Origin: Mycoplasmopsis mustelae | Lineage (GTDB): Bacteria > Bacillota_I > Bacilli_A > Mycoplasmatales > Metamycoplasmataceae | Reading direction: 5' to 3' | Assembly: GCF_004365095.1 (NCBI RefSeq) | Contig: NZ_SOCN01000002.1 | Coordinates: 1-64,000, forward strand | DNA length: 64,000 nt | In this document: positions 53,699-63,348 of the stretch, in pieces | Numbering within the stretch: position 1 is the first letter of the stretch | Layout of the letters: each line of letters opens with the position of its first letter | Position numbers and translations under genes: made by a program | The notes under the pieces: generated by a model | Database searches by the model: none | Told to the model about the DNA's origin: nothing | The model's input: the letters and a program-made list of their open reading frames with translations, nothing else

Positions 53699-53704
53699 TA
53701 CAAT
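53699..53704 (+). promoter_or_regulatory. -10 element of the pepF leader transcript
   Basis: TACAAT at 53699-53704, upstream of a long leader; TTTT-rich DNA replaces a -35. Confidence 0.4.
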
Positions 53705-53725
53705 TAATTTTATGAAAAAAGGAAA

Positions 53726-53800
53726 ACAACAAGTTATTATGACTAATATTAACAGTTGAATGTATATTATCAACCGTTATTTTTAGTCATAATCTGTTGT
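53726..53800 (+). other. Long imperfect hairpin at the 5' end of the pepF leader
   Basis: ACAACA, ATTATGACTAA and AAC/GTTGA on the left arm pair in order with TCAAC/GTT, TTAGTCATAAT and TGTTGT on the right. The total stem is more than 20 pairs with small bulges. It also overlaps a possible 24-codon ORF (ATG 53713, MKKGKQQVIM...). Function unknown; it could stabilise the leader or interact with the riboswitch. Confidence 0.55.
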
Positions 53801-53837
53801 ATTAATATAACAGATGAGACGATAAAAAGAGTTCAAA

Positions 53838-54012
53838 TCTGTTATAGATACTACTATAGAGGAGCTTTTAGCAATAGTAATTAACCTAGTGGGCATGCAG
53901 AAGTTAATGAAAGGGTATAAAAGCCGAAACTAAGATAATGGCAGTTATTTTGGTTGGTAGAAAAACATAAAAGATTTCTACTCTTTGGATTTTCCATTGG
54001 TGCTATAGATTT
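53838..54012 (+). promoter_or_regulatory. Lysine riboswitch (L-box)-like aptamer
   Basis: Conserved L-box pieces occur in order: ATAGAGGAGC (53856-53865), AGTA (53875-53878), GAAAGGG (53909-53915) and AGCCGAA (53922-53928). A hairpin AACTAAGATAA/TTATTTTGGTT follows, then GTTGGTAG, a GTAGAAA/TTTCTAC hairpin, and GGTGCTATAG (53999-54008) to close P1. Lysine-sensing is inferred from this match; it is not shown. A terminator stands between it and pepF. Confidence 0.7.
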
Positions 54013-54046
54013 ACAGTTCATTAAAGTTAATATTTCACTTTAAATT

Positions 54047-54085
54047 AAAAAAGTCTTGTAAATCTACAGTTTATAAGACTTTTTT
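54047..54085 (+). terminator. Riboswitch-controlled terminator before pepF
   Basis: AAAAAAGTCTTGTAAA (54047-54062) pairs with TTTATAAGACTTTTTT (54070-54085). TATAGATTTACA (54005-54016), the end of the aptamer, can instead pair with TGTAAATCTA in the left arm and loop. This gives mutually exclusive terminator and antiterminator forms. Confidence 0.8.
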
Positions 54086-54105
54086 CATAACTTTTAGGAG
54101 TAACA

Positions 54106-55935
54106 ATGAATGCAAAGCAATTTAAAAATCACAGCGATGTTCCTGAGGAATATACTTGAGATTTAGAAGACATTTTAAAAGGCGATTCGATTGAAAATTT
54201 AATCGATAAATATCATAAGGTAAGAAAAGAAAGAATTTTAAATAAAGATAAAAAATATGAAAATATTGAAGCATACTTAAATGACGTAAAATTATCAGAG
54301 CAAGAAACAATTTTATCATTTAAGATAGATAACTACATTTCCAACCACTTAAATACTGATTTAGTTAATGCAAAATTTAAAAAATTAGAAGCTGAATTTC
54401 AATTCTTAAATCATAAATTAAACACTACGTTCGGTTCAGAAACTAACAGATTTTATGCAAATATAGAAAAAATGAAACTATGAATGAATGATCGAAGATT
54501 AGCTTCATATCGAAGACAAATCCAAGATGAAATTGACGAATATGAACATAAATTAGACGATAAGGTTGAAGAATATATCATCAATAGTTCGTTCGGATTT
54601 CCTAGTCCGCATAATACATTTAGTATTTTAAGCAACAGTGAGTTGGATTACGGGATAGTAACAAGTAAGACAGGCAAAAAGATTAAACTCAATCCGGCAA
54701 TCTATTCTAAATTATTAAAGTCAAACGACGAACAAGTTCGTAAGCAAGCATATCACAATTATTGAAACGCTTTTATTAAACACAAAGACACATTTGCAGA
54801 ATTGTTATTTCAACACTTTAAAAGCATCACTACTGAAGCAAAATTACGTAAATATACCTCTGCTGTAGCGATGTTAACTTCAAAAGACAAGGTAACAGAT
54901 GAAATTTTGAAGAAGCTCTTTAGCAAGGTTTCTGAAAGTAAACAAATATTAAAAAAATACAAAAAATGAAGTGATAAATTTTATCAAATCAAATTTAAAT
55001 CTAGGCGTCAACTATGAGACTATTCACGTGATTTAGTAAGTGTAAAAACTTCTTACACAGTCTCAGAAATGAATGAATTAGCCAAAACAGCACTAAAACC
55101 ATTTGGTCAAGAATATCACCAACAAGTTTGTAAAGCCATCGATGAAAAATGAGTGGATTATATGAGCACCGACACCAAGCGTGGTGGTGCATATAGCATC
55201 GGTGGAACCTATGGTATAGATAAAAAATACATTTTAATGAATTTTGAAGGAACGCTAGCTAGCGTTGAAACTTTAGTGCACGAACTAGGTCATTCAATGC
55301 ATTCGTATTTTTCTGATACTAGACAAGATTTACAAAATTCAATGTATCCAATTTTTTTAGCTGAAATTGCATCAATTTATAATGAATTTATGTTAGCTGA
55401 TTATATGTTAAAAACTAGTACTGATAAAAAATTAAAATTTGAAATTTTAAACTCTATGATTCAAGGATTTATAGGAACCGTTTTAAAACAAACAAGTTGA
55501 GCTAACTATGAATACGATTTATATAATGCAATTGCAAACGGCAGTGTCTCAGGAAGTTTTGATTCAATTAGCAAACTTTATTACACTAATAGTCAAAAAT
55601 ATACCTTAGTTCCACAAAAATATTCTGTTCAAACAAGTATTCAATCCATTTATGTTCCACATTACTATTATGGATTTTATGTTTATAAATATGCAATTGG
55701 TCAATTAGTTGCTACCTATTTCTTTAGAAAATATAAAACCCAAGGCAAGACCGCGTTAGATGACTATATCAACAACTTTTTAAGTGCCGGAGGGAATGAT
55801 TATCCACTTAATATACTTAAAAAAGTCGGTGTAGATTTAACTACTGATAAATTCTACGATAATGGTTTAACTTTCCTAAAAGAATTAGTTGATGAATGAT
55901 TACAATTAGGAAAGGAAATTTTTAAAGTAAAATAA
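54106..55935 (+). CDS. pepF: Oligoendopeptidase F
   Basis: 609 residues, usual family length, ATG 54106 after TAGGAG. N-terminal [16 protein letters not shown] is the classical PepF opening. The catalytic [12 protein letters not shown] (HExxH zinc site) lies near residue 390 with the third ligand in [26 protein letters not shown] forms the conserved end. It is a cytosolic zinc M3 peptidase cutting imported short peptides. Expression appears to be controlled by the lysine-type leader, so it may be raised when lysine is scarce. Confidence 0.94.
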
Positions 55936-55962
55936 ATGAACTTTTTACAAAGTTCATTTTTA
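55934..55962 (+). terminator. Terminator after pepF
   Basis: AAATGAACTTT (55934-55944) pairs with AAAGTTCATTTTT (55949 onwards), ending in a T-run. Confidence 0.75.
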
Positions 55963-55988
55963 CAATAATAATATAAACAAGGAAAACA

Positions 55989-56435
55989 ATGAATAAGTGA
56001 TTTAAAAAATTTATGATACATACTAAATACCAATTACAAAGCACACGATTTTGAATAATTAACATTATATACGCATTAATTTTTAGCATTATTGTGGTTG
56101 TTTGATATTTTACAAAAGGTAATAAACAACTTTTAGATTCTTTTACTGCCGCTAGTATCATAATTTTTTGTTTAGTACTATTTATCTTGATTTTTAAATG
56201 AGGTTTTTTAGAAAGAACAATCCAAAAATTCAATGAAAATCAAAGTATTTCTAAAAAATACTCCGAAGAACGTAAATTAGCTAAAATGGACGCAATAGAA
56301 CGTAAAATATATTTAGAACAAAAACAAAACAAACATAAGCAAAAACATAAACCAAAATCAAACTATGTTTTTTATTTAAATCTCTTTATTTATTTAATTG
56401 TTCTTATTATAATCATTATTTTAAACTATGTTTAA
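55989..56435 (+). CDS. Small membrane protein of unknown function
   Basis: 148 residues; ATG 55989 with AAGGAAAAC upstream. Membrane segments near residues 22-42, 58-80 and 126-147, with a charged Lys/Gln-rich loop between the second and third. Several Trp codons are TGA. It resembles three-helix membrane proteins common in mycoplasmas; no function seen. Confidence 0.7.
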
Positions 56436-56492
56436 GAATATAAATTTTATATTTATTAATTTAACCAAACAACACTACAAAAACCAAAAAAC

Positions 56493-56522
56493 GCATAAAA
56501 ACTCAATTTTTTATGCTTTTTA
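56493..56522 (+). terminator. Terminator after the small membrane protein
   Basis: GCATAAAAA (56493-56501) pairs with TTTTTATGC ending at 56516, then a T-run. Confidence 0.75.
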
Positions 56523-56585
56523 TTTGCTTTTTAGTTTTTAAGATATAAAATTATTGTTATAAAAATTATATAAAGAGGAGGATAT

Positions 56586-57956
56586 ATGACAAAGTATGAT
56601 GTTGTAGTTTTAGGTGCCGGGCCAGGTGGATATACCCTTGCAGGAATTCTATCTAGCAACGGACTTAAAGTTGCAGTTGTAGAAAAAGAAGATTTAGGCG
56701 GAACATGCGTGAACAAAGGATGTATTTCCACAAAAACACTAATTAAGTCTGCTAAAGTTTTAGATACCGTAAAAAATGCTGAAAAATACGGAGTCCAAGC
56801 ACATTTACAAGGGTTTGATTTTGCTACTATGCAAGGCAGAAGAACTTCAAATAAAGAACTTCTAAACGGTGCAATTGAAAACTTCTTAAAAGGTGCTAAT
56901 GTTGATATTTTAAGAGGTGAAGGAAAATTAGTAGACGCACATTCATTAATGGTAAATGATACTAAAGTTTCATTTGATAAATTAGTAGTTGCTACTGGTT
57001 CAAAAAACCGTACTTTAACTGTTAAAGGCGCACAAGAAGGATACCAATCAGGATTTTTAATTGACTCAGAACAAGCTTTAAAACTAACCGAAGTTCCTAA
57101 GCGTCTTGTGATCATCGGCTCAGGTGCGATTTCATTAGAATTTGCTTACTTTTATAGCACATTAGGAAGTAAGGTTACCATTTTATCAAACACTAAATTC
57201 TTAAGCAATTTTGATTCAATGGCTGCCGCTGCAGTTGCCGGTAGTTTAAAAGCTAATGGAGTAGAAATCATCGAAGAAGCTAACATATCAGAAGTTAGAA
57301 AATCGGAAGTAGTATTTAAAACAGGAGAACAAACACATATTCTTGCGGCTGATAAAGTTTTAGTTGCTATTGGTAGAGTTGCAAACTTATCAGGATTGGA
57401 TGCATTAGGATTAAAATTGAATGCAAAAGGTTTTGTAGATGTTTGCGAACATATGAAAACTAACATAAGCAATGTGTATGCTTTAGGTGATGTAACTGGA
57501 TTAATGATGTTATCAACTGTCGCTTACAAAACAGCAGATGTAATCGCTAAGGATATTTTAAAATTCAAAGATAATGAAACCTTAATGCTAAATCACGTTC
57601 CATGAGCTATTTATCTAAACCCAGAATTAGCTGGTGTTGGTAAAACTGCAGCACAATTAACAGCTGAATGTGTTGAATTTGATGAAGTGGTAGTTCCTGC
57701 GAAAGCGCTTCCAAGATTACATGCTGACGGACAAGCAAATGACTTAGGATTTATTAAATTCTTAGTTTCAAAAACAGATGGACAAATTTTGGGTTGCTTT
57801 ATGTTTGTTGAAGGTGGTCACATTTTAATCAATCAAGTAGCATTCGCTATGCATCAAAAAGTTACATTTAAGCAACTTCAAGAATCAATTTATACCCACC
57901 CTACAATTGCTGAGGCTTTATACTACTCATCAAGAAATGTAGTATTTAAAAAATAA
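56586..57956 (+). CDS. pdhD: Dihydrolipoamide dehydrogenase
   Basis: 456 residues, ATG 56586 after GAGGAGG. FAD site VVLGAGPGGYTLA, redox disulfide GGTCVNKGCIS, NAD site VIIGSGAISLEFA, second FAD motif VYALGDVTG, and active-site His in YTHPTIAEAL. It regenerates lipoyl groups as E3 of pyruvate dehydrogenase. Here it stands alone with no pdhA-C and no N-terminal lipoyl domain, while several mycoplasmas have E3 in the pdh operon; a second E3-like paralogue is possible. One TGA-Trp at residue 340. Confidence 0.9.
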
Positions 57957-57970
57957 CACTAAAAGTAGAT

Positions 57971-58010
57971 ACACAAAAGCACATCATTATATGTGCTTTT
58001 GTGTTCTTTT
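57971..58010 (+). terminator. Strong terminator after the dehydrogenase gene
   Basis: ACACAAAAGCACAT (57971-57984) pairs perfectly with ATGTGCTTTTGTGT (57991-58004), then TCTTTT. Confidence 0.9.
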
Positions 58011-58034
58011 GAAGGTAAAATTATGGGAATGGTT

Positions 58035-58040
58035 TATAAT
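58035..58040 (+). promoter_or_regulatory. -10 element placed so that apt mRNA may be leaderless
   Basis: TATAAT lies 6 bases before the ATG at 58047. The upstream TTGAAG (58009-58014) has 20-base spacing. The transcript would start at or next to the start codon. Confidence 0.5.
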
Positions 58041-58046
58041 TTATTT

Positions 58047-58556
58047 ATGAATATAAGTAAACTAATTAGAGATATACCTAATTTTCCAAAAAAAGGAATT
58101 TTGTTTAAAGATATCTCTCCACTTTTAGCCGACGGAGAAGCACTAAACTATACTATTAATCAAATTGCAAACTTATGTAAAGATGTAGACATCATTGTTG
58201 GTCCTGATGCTCGTGGCTTTTTATTTGGAACACCTGCGGCCGCATTTTTAAAAAAACCATTTATTATGGTGCGTAAACCACATAAACTACCAGGTGAAGT
58301 AATTTCTATGCAATATAATTTAGAATACGGACATAATACTTTAGAACTACAAAAGGGTTTTGTAAAAACAGGACAAACTGCTGCAATTGTTGATGATGTT
58401 TTAGCTACTGGCGGAACAACCAAAGCAATTATTGATTTGTTAGAATCACAAGGCGTAATTGTTAAAAAAGTTATTGTATTATTAGAGTTAGAAGAATTAC
58501 ACGGAAGAAATCTTTTAGGCGAAAAATGTCAAGTTAATTCATTAATTAAAGTTTAG
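58047..58556 (+). CDS. apt: Adenine phosphoribosyltransferase
   Basis: 169 residues, a normal Apt length, starting MNISKLIRDIPNFPKKGILF like its relatives. VGPDARGFLFG, RKPHKLPG and PRPP loop AAIVDDVLATGGTTKA are present. It salvages adenine to AMP, essential in mycoplasmas without purine synthesis. An upstream ATG at 58023 with GAAGG before it would add 8 non-conserved residues; I prefer 58047 from family alignment and promoter position. Confidence 0.94.
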   Translation: MNISKLIRDIPNFPKKGILFKDISPLLADGEALNYTINQIANLCKDVDIIVGPDARGFLFGTPAAAFLKKPFIMVRKPHKLPGEVISMQYNLEYGHNTLELQKGFVKTGQTAAIVDDVLATGGTTKAIIDLLESQGVIVKKVIVLLELEELHGRNLLGEKCQVNSLIKV

Positions 58557-58564
58557 AAAAATCA

Positions 58565-58596
58565 TTCCAAAACATTATTCATGTTTTGGAATTTTT
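58565..58596 (+). terminator. Terminator after apt
   Basis: TTCCAAAACAT (58565-58575) pairs with ATGTTTTGGAA (58581-58591), then TTTTT. The next 190 bases up to the fusA terminator hold nothing I can recognise. Confidence 0.85.
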
Positions 58597-58784
58597 AAAC
58601 ACGGCAGAACAAACACATAGCTACACTACTGCGTTATAATTTCTTAATATATTACATCTATTTTAATTGTAAGTCCAAACAGATTTGTTTTAATTATGAT
58701 GCATCATATTCATTAAAAAGAAAATTATTTTCGCTTACAAAACTAGATATTTATTTTCCTATATTTCTAAAAATACAGAAAAAT

Positions 58785-58817
58785 TAAAACACGAACACAT
58801 CTGAATAGTGTTCGTGT
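58785..58817 (-). terminator. Terminator of the str operon
   Basis: ACACGAACAC (58789-58798) pairs with GTGTTCGTGT (58808-58817). On the minus strand a T-rich tail follows. Confidence 0.8.
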
Positions 58818-58850
58818 ATTTTATTAATTGAATGAATCTAGAGTCTAATA

Positions 58851-60941
58851 TTAATCTTCATCTTTAGATTGAATATTTCTGCGCTTAATGATTTCGTCAG
58901 CGATGTTTTTTGGTGCTTTTTCATAGTGATCAAATTGCATTTGATATGTTCCACGACCACTAGTCATAGATCTAAGTTCAGTTGAATATCCGAACATTTC
59001 CGCCAATGGAACCATTGCTTTAACCACAACTGCTCCGTCATTTCTTTGTTCTTGATCATTTACTAAACCTCTACGGCGTGATAAGTCACCAATTACATCT
59101 CCCATATGATCTGAAGGAACAACTACCGAAACATCCATAATTGGTTCTAATAATACTGTACCAATCAAATCTTTAGCTTTTGTAAGTGCTTTAGAAGCTG
59201 CGATTTTATAAGCCAATTCAGATGAATCGACATCGTGGTATGAACCATCGAACAAAGTTGCCTTAATATCAATCATTGGATAACCAGCCAAAATTCCAAC
59301 TGCCATTTTCTCTTCAAGTCCCTTTTGGATTGATTTAATGTATTCTTTTGGAATTTTTCCACCAACAATTTTATCTACAAATTCAAACCCTGCATCTGGA
59401 TTTGGCTCAAATTTCAATCAAACGTGTCCATATTGTCCTTTTCCACCAGATTGTTTAATGTGTTTTCCTTCCACATCGGCAGTTTTAGTAATAGTCTCGC
59501 GATATGAAACTTGAGGTGCCCCAACTTTTGCTTGTACACCAAATTCACGTTTTAGACGATCCACAATGATATCAAGGTGTAATTCACCCATTCCAGCAAT
59601 AATTGTTTGTCCAGTTTCTTCATCAGTATATGTTCTAAAAGTAGGATCTTCGGCTGCCAATTTTTGTAATCCTAATGATAGTTTTTCGGTAGCAGCCTTT
59701 GATTCTGGTTCTAAAGCTTGCGAAATAACTGGTTCAGGGAAAATCATTTTTTCTAAAACAATTTTTGCACCTTTTTCGTTTACTAAGGTATCTCCTGTTG
59801 TTGTATATTTCAATCCAACCGCAGCCGCGATATCACCGGCACGACATTCATCAATTTCAACACGACTATTAGCATGCATTTGCAATACACGACCGATTCT
59901 TTCCTTTTCTCCTTTAGTAGAGTTAAATACATAACTACCTTTACTTAAAACCCCACGGTATACACGGAAAAATGTTAGAGATCCCACAAATGGATCGTTC
60001 ATAACTTTAAAAGCTAAAGCTGCAAATTCTCCTTCATCGGTTGCTTCTACATTAATTTCTTTTTCATTGTCATGTGCCTTAATCGCAGGAATGTCAAGTG
60101 GCGATGGTAAATAATCAACTACAGCATCAATCATCTTCTTCACACCTTTGTTTTTAAACGATGTTCCACACACAACAGGGAAGAATTCTGAGGTTAAAGT
60201 TGCTTTTCTAATTGCTTCTTTAAATGAAGCAACATCAACATCTCCGCCCTCTAAAACAGTCATCATCAAGTCATCGTCAAATGCAGCAACCGCTTCTAAT
60301 AATTCTTGACGTTTGATTTCAACTATATCTTTTAAATCTTCCGGAATTTCAGTTGCAAACTCTTCTTCTTGTGGTTCTCCGTTATATGTAAATGCCTCTC
60401 TAGTTACTAAATCTACCAATCCTTTAAAATTTGATTCAGCACCAATAGGTCATTGAATCGCCACTGCATTTCCGCCTAAACGTTGTTTTACAGATGCAAC
60501 TGATGCAGCAAAATCTGCTCCGGCTTTATCCATTTTATTTACATAAACAATACGTGGTACTTTATAATTGGTTGCTTGTCTTCAAACGGTTTCTGTTTGT
60601 GGCTCAACACCTGATTGAGCATCTAAAACAGCTACGGCACCATCTAAAACGCGCAATGAACGTTCAACTTCAACTGTAAAATCAACGTGTCCAGGGGTAT
60701 CAATGATATTAATTCTCTTCCCTTTTCAAAACGCCGTTGTAGCAGCAGAAGTAATGGTAATTCCTCTCTCTTTTTCTTGTTCCATTCAGTCCATTTGTGA
60801 AACTCCATCGTGAGTTTCGCCGATTTTGTGAATTTTACCTGTATGAAATAAAATTCTTTCGGTTGTTGTGGTTTTTCCTGCATCAATGTGGGCCATAATA
60901 CCAATATTACGGTAATCTTTTAAATCATAATCTCTTGCCAT
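58851..60941 (-). CDS. fusA: Elongation factor G
   Basis: 696 residues, joined across TGA-Trp codons, ATG 60941. GTPase motifs: [18 protein letters not shown] (G1), ERGITIT (G2), DTPGHVDFT (G3), NKMDKAGAD (G4). Later, YRETITK and the C-terminal GRGTYQM...YEKAP are EF-G hallmarks. It moves tRNA and mRNA through the ribosome. Last gene of rpsL-rpsG-fusA; no tuf gene follows, and a terminator closes the operon. Confidence 0.98.
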
Positions 60942-60962
60942 ATTTAAATATTCAATCCTGGA

Positions 60963-61433
60963 TTATCATCTAAAATGCGCAAAGGCACGGTTGGCTTCTG
61001 CCATCTTGTGTGTATCTTCGCGTTTTTTAATAGCTCCACCTGTTTTATTTGATGCATCAATAATTTCATTTGCTAAACAAATATCCATTGTTTTTTCGTT
61101 TCTTAATCTAGCATATTGCACTAACCATCTTAGCGCTAAGGTTTGTTTTCTACGTGTAGGAACTTCGGTTGGTACTTGATAATTAGTTCCACCAATTCTT
61201 CTAGTACGAATTTCTAATTGTGGGGTAATGTTTTCAACCGCTGCTAAAAACACTTCCATTGGGTCTTTATTAGTTTTATTTTTAATTAATTCAAACGCTG
61301 AATATAAAATATCTTGTGCGATTGATTTCTTTCCGTCAAGCATAATTTGGTTAATTAATTTTGTAACAACTACTGAATTAAAAACTGGATCTGCAAGTAC
61401 TTCACGGATTGGTGCACTTTTCTTTCTTGACAT
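60963..61433 (-). CDS. rpsG: 30S ribosomal protein S7
   Basis: 156 residues, the standard length. [39 protein letters not shown] and the C-terminal [13 protein letters not shown], whose Trp is encoded by TGA followed by TAA. S7 organises the 30S head and binds 16S rRNA near the exit site. It lies between rpsL and fusA. Confidence 0.98.
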
Positions 61434-61479
61434 ATGTCCTCCTTATTATTATGTAATGTAAAAAGTTAATTAATTATGC

Positions 61480-61893
61480 TTATTTCTTTTCTTTTTTAGT
61501 TCCATACAAGCTACGTCCTTGGTTTCTCTTAGAAACTCCTGCTGCATCTTGTGTTCCACGAACTATATGATATCTAACCCCTGGCAAATCTTTAACACGA
61601 CCACCACGAATTAAAACAACAGAGTGTTCTTGTAAGTTATGTCCTTCTCCAGGAATATAAGCAGTCACTTCCATCATATTTGATAACTTAACACGAGCAT
61701 ATTTACGTAAAGCTGAGTTAGGTTTTTTAGGTGTCATTGTAGCAACACGAGTGCATACACCACGTTTAAATGGTGATGCCATTTTTTTAGATTTTTTAAT
61801 TAATGAATTGTAGCTTAAACTTAATGCAGGAGCATTTTGTTTTTTAATTTTAGAACTACGCCCATTTGTAACTAACTGATTTGTTGTTGGCAT
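61480..61893 (-). CDS. rpsL: 30S ribosomal protein S12
   Basis: 137 residues. [52 protein letters not shown] and [14 protein letters not shown]. The lysines of PKKPNS and RVKDLPG, positions known for streptomycin response, are present. First gene of the str operon. It carries about a dozen residues more between the N-terminus and the core than E. coli S12, as in other Firmicutes-type S12 proteins. Confidence 0.98.
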   Translation of the reverse strand: MPTTNQLVTNGRSSKIKKQNAPALSLSYNSLIKKSKKMASPFKRGVCTRVATMTPKKPNSALRKYARVKLSNMMEVTAYIPGEGHNLQEHSVVLIRGGRVKDLPGVRYHIVRGTQDAAGVSKRNQGRSLYGTKKEKK

Positions 61894-61954
61894 TTTTTCC
61901 TTTCATAAAATTAATATTAAACAACAGTTTTATCTAATTAAAATAGATTTAGAT

Positions 61955-61960
61955 ATTATA
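61955..61960 (-). promoter_or_regulatory. -10 element of the str operon
   Basis: TATAAT on the minus strand, about 60 bases before the rpsL ATG, preceded by GGG. No clear -35. Confidence 0.55.
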
Positions 61961-62075
61961 CCCTAACAACACCTCCGTGTGTATCATATTTTATTTTTTT
62001 TATCCCTATAATATAGTGATAAAAGTTTAAAGTTAAAAAGAATTTCAATTTATTTTAAACTAAAAAAACATTCTT

Positions 62076-62106
62076 TAAAAAAACATAAGTCCTAATGAAC
62101 TTATGT
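62076..62106 (-). terminator. Terminator of the unknown minus-strand operon
   Basis: ACATAAGT (62083-62090) pairs with ACTTATGT (62099-62106); a T-run follows on the minus strand. Confidence 0.75.
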
Positions 62107-62119
62107 TGTTATAATATTT

Positions 62120-62578
62120 TTATTTAAGAATGTTAAAATATAAAACAAAATTAATAAATGCATTTTCACTTTTGGGTGTTTTAGTGGTTAAAACTACTTT
62201 TATTAAAGTTAAAAAGAATCATGCAAAAAATAAAACTGCAAAAGCTCAATAATAAGTTTCATTACTTTGGAAAATAACTCTTGCTAATCCTAATGCTGTA
62301 ATAATAATGGCTACAACAATGACTACTAGAAATGATAATTTTAGTAATAATGTTATATTTTTGTTGAGAAATTTATCACTAACTTCATATCTTCTAAAAA
62401 CTAAATAAAGAAAAGGATAAGAAAGTGAGCATATAAAAAACACAATAACATTTAATGGTACAAAATAATAATCATCTTTTCTAACTAAGATTAATGAAAT
62501 AGTAGCTATAACTCAAAGAACGATTCAACTTGTTAAAATTAAGTAACCAATAAGAATTCTGTTTTTTTCTTTTTTCAT
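62120..62578 (-). CDS. Multi-pass membrane protein of unknown function
   Basis: 152 residues with four hydrophobic segments near residues 8-32, 42-62, 75-98 and 108-130. ATG 62578 overlaps the stop of the upstream gene (TAATG). Trp codons are TGA. No family recognised; its coupling with a GG-rich, coiled upstream protein suggests they work together. Confidence 0.7.
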
Positions 62579-63294
62579 TAGTATCCTCCACCATAGTAAG
62601 AATCATATTCATGATCATAGTTATAATCTGTTTGCACGGTTGAAACTAATTTATTTTTATATGTTATTAGACTGTTTTTGAAAGCTGTGATTTTATTAAT
62701 TAAATTACTTTTATGTTTTGACGTGATATTAGTTTGAACATAATTTAAGAAATCATCAACTTTTAATATCACGTTATCTACATTAAAACTTCCATCTTCT
62801 ATTTTTAAAAATTCATTTTTTAGCAGTGATGAATAATTTAACAATATTTGTTCCTGATATTTATAATTAGCCTTTCTTTTAACGCTCTCTGCTTTAGCTA
62901 TTTGCAATCCTGCAGTAGCGCCTAATAATGCTGGTGTCTCAAAACCAAATGTTAAAATTCCACCTATTAGAGATCCGATTCCTGTTATTCAAGAACTAGT
63001 GTCTAATTTTTTTATATACGCGGATTCCTCTGCCGCTTTATTTGATAGTTCATTAACAATATATGAAATTAAATTTTTTATATCTTTTAATAAATTTAAA
63101 TCCAAGCCACTTAATGCTTCATAATTTGAAATTTCATTTAAATAATTGTAAAGATATAAATTATTGAATTTATTTATTTTACTATCTGATTCTGTTAATC
63201 TTAAGAGTTTACTTATTTGTGTAACAATCTCGCCTTTTAATGAGTCCAACTCTTTTTTTGTTATATCTTTTTGTGTTTCGGTATATAAGATCAT
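62578..63294 (-). CDS. Helical protein with a glycine-rich hydrophobic hairpin, unknown
   Basis: 238 residues. Long helices (NLLKDIKNLISYIVNELSNK), then a hydrophobic Gly-rich segment (WITGIGSLIGGILTFGFETP) around residue 105, more helices and an odd end, DYNYDHEYDSYYGGGY. The middle segment may enter the membrane, as in pore-forming or dynamin-adjacent proteins. ATG 63294 with AAAGGAC upstream. No known family. Confidence 0.65.
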
Positions 63295-63348
63295 TTTTAG
63301 TCCTTTTTATATTTTATTTACATGTAACAGTTTTTGTGAGCAACTGTT

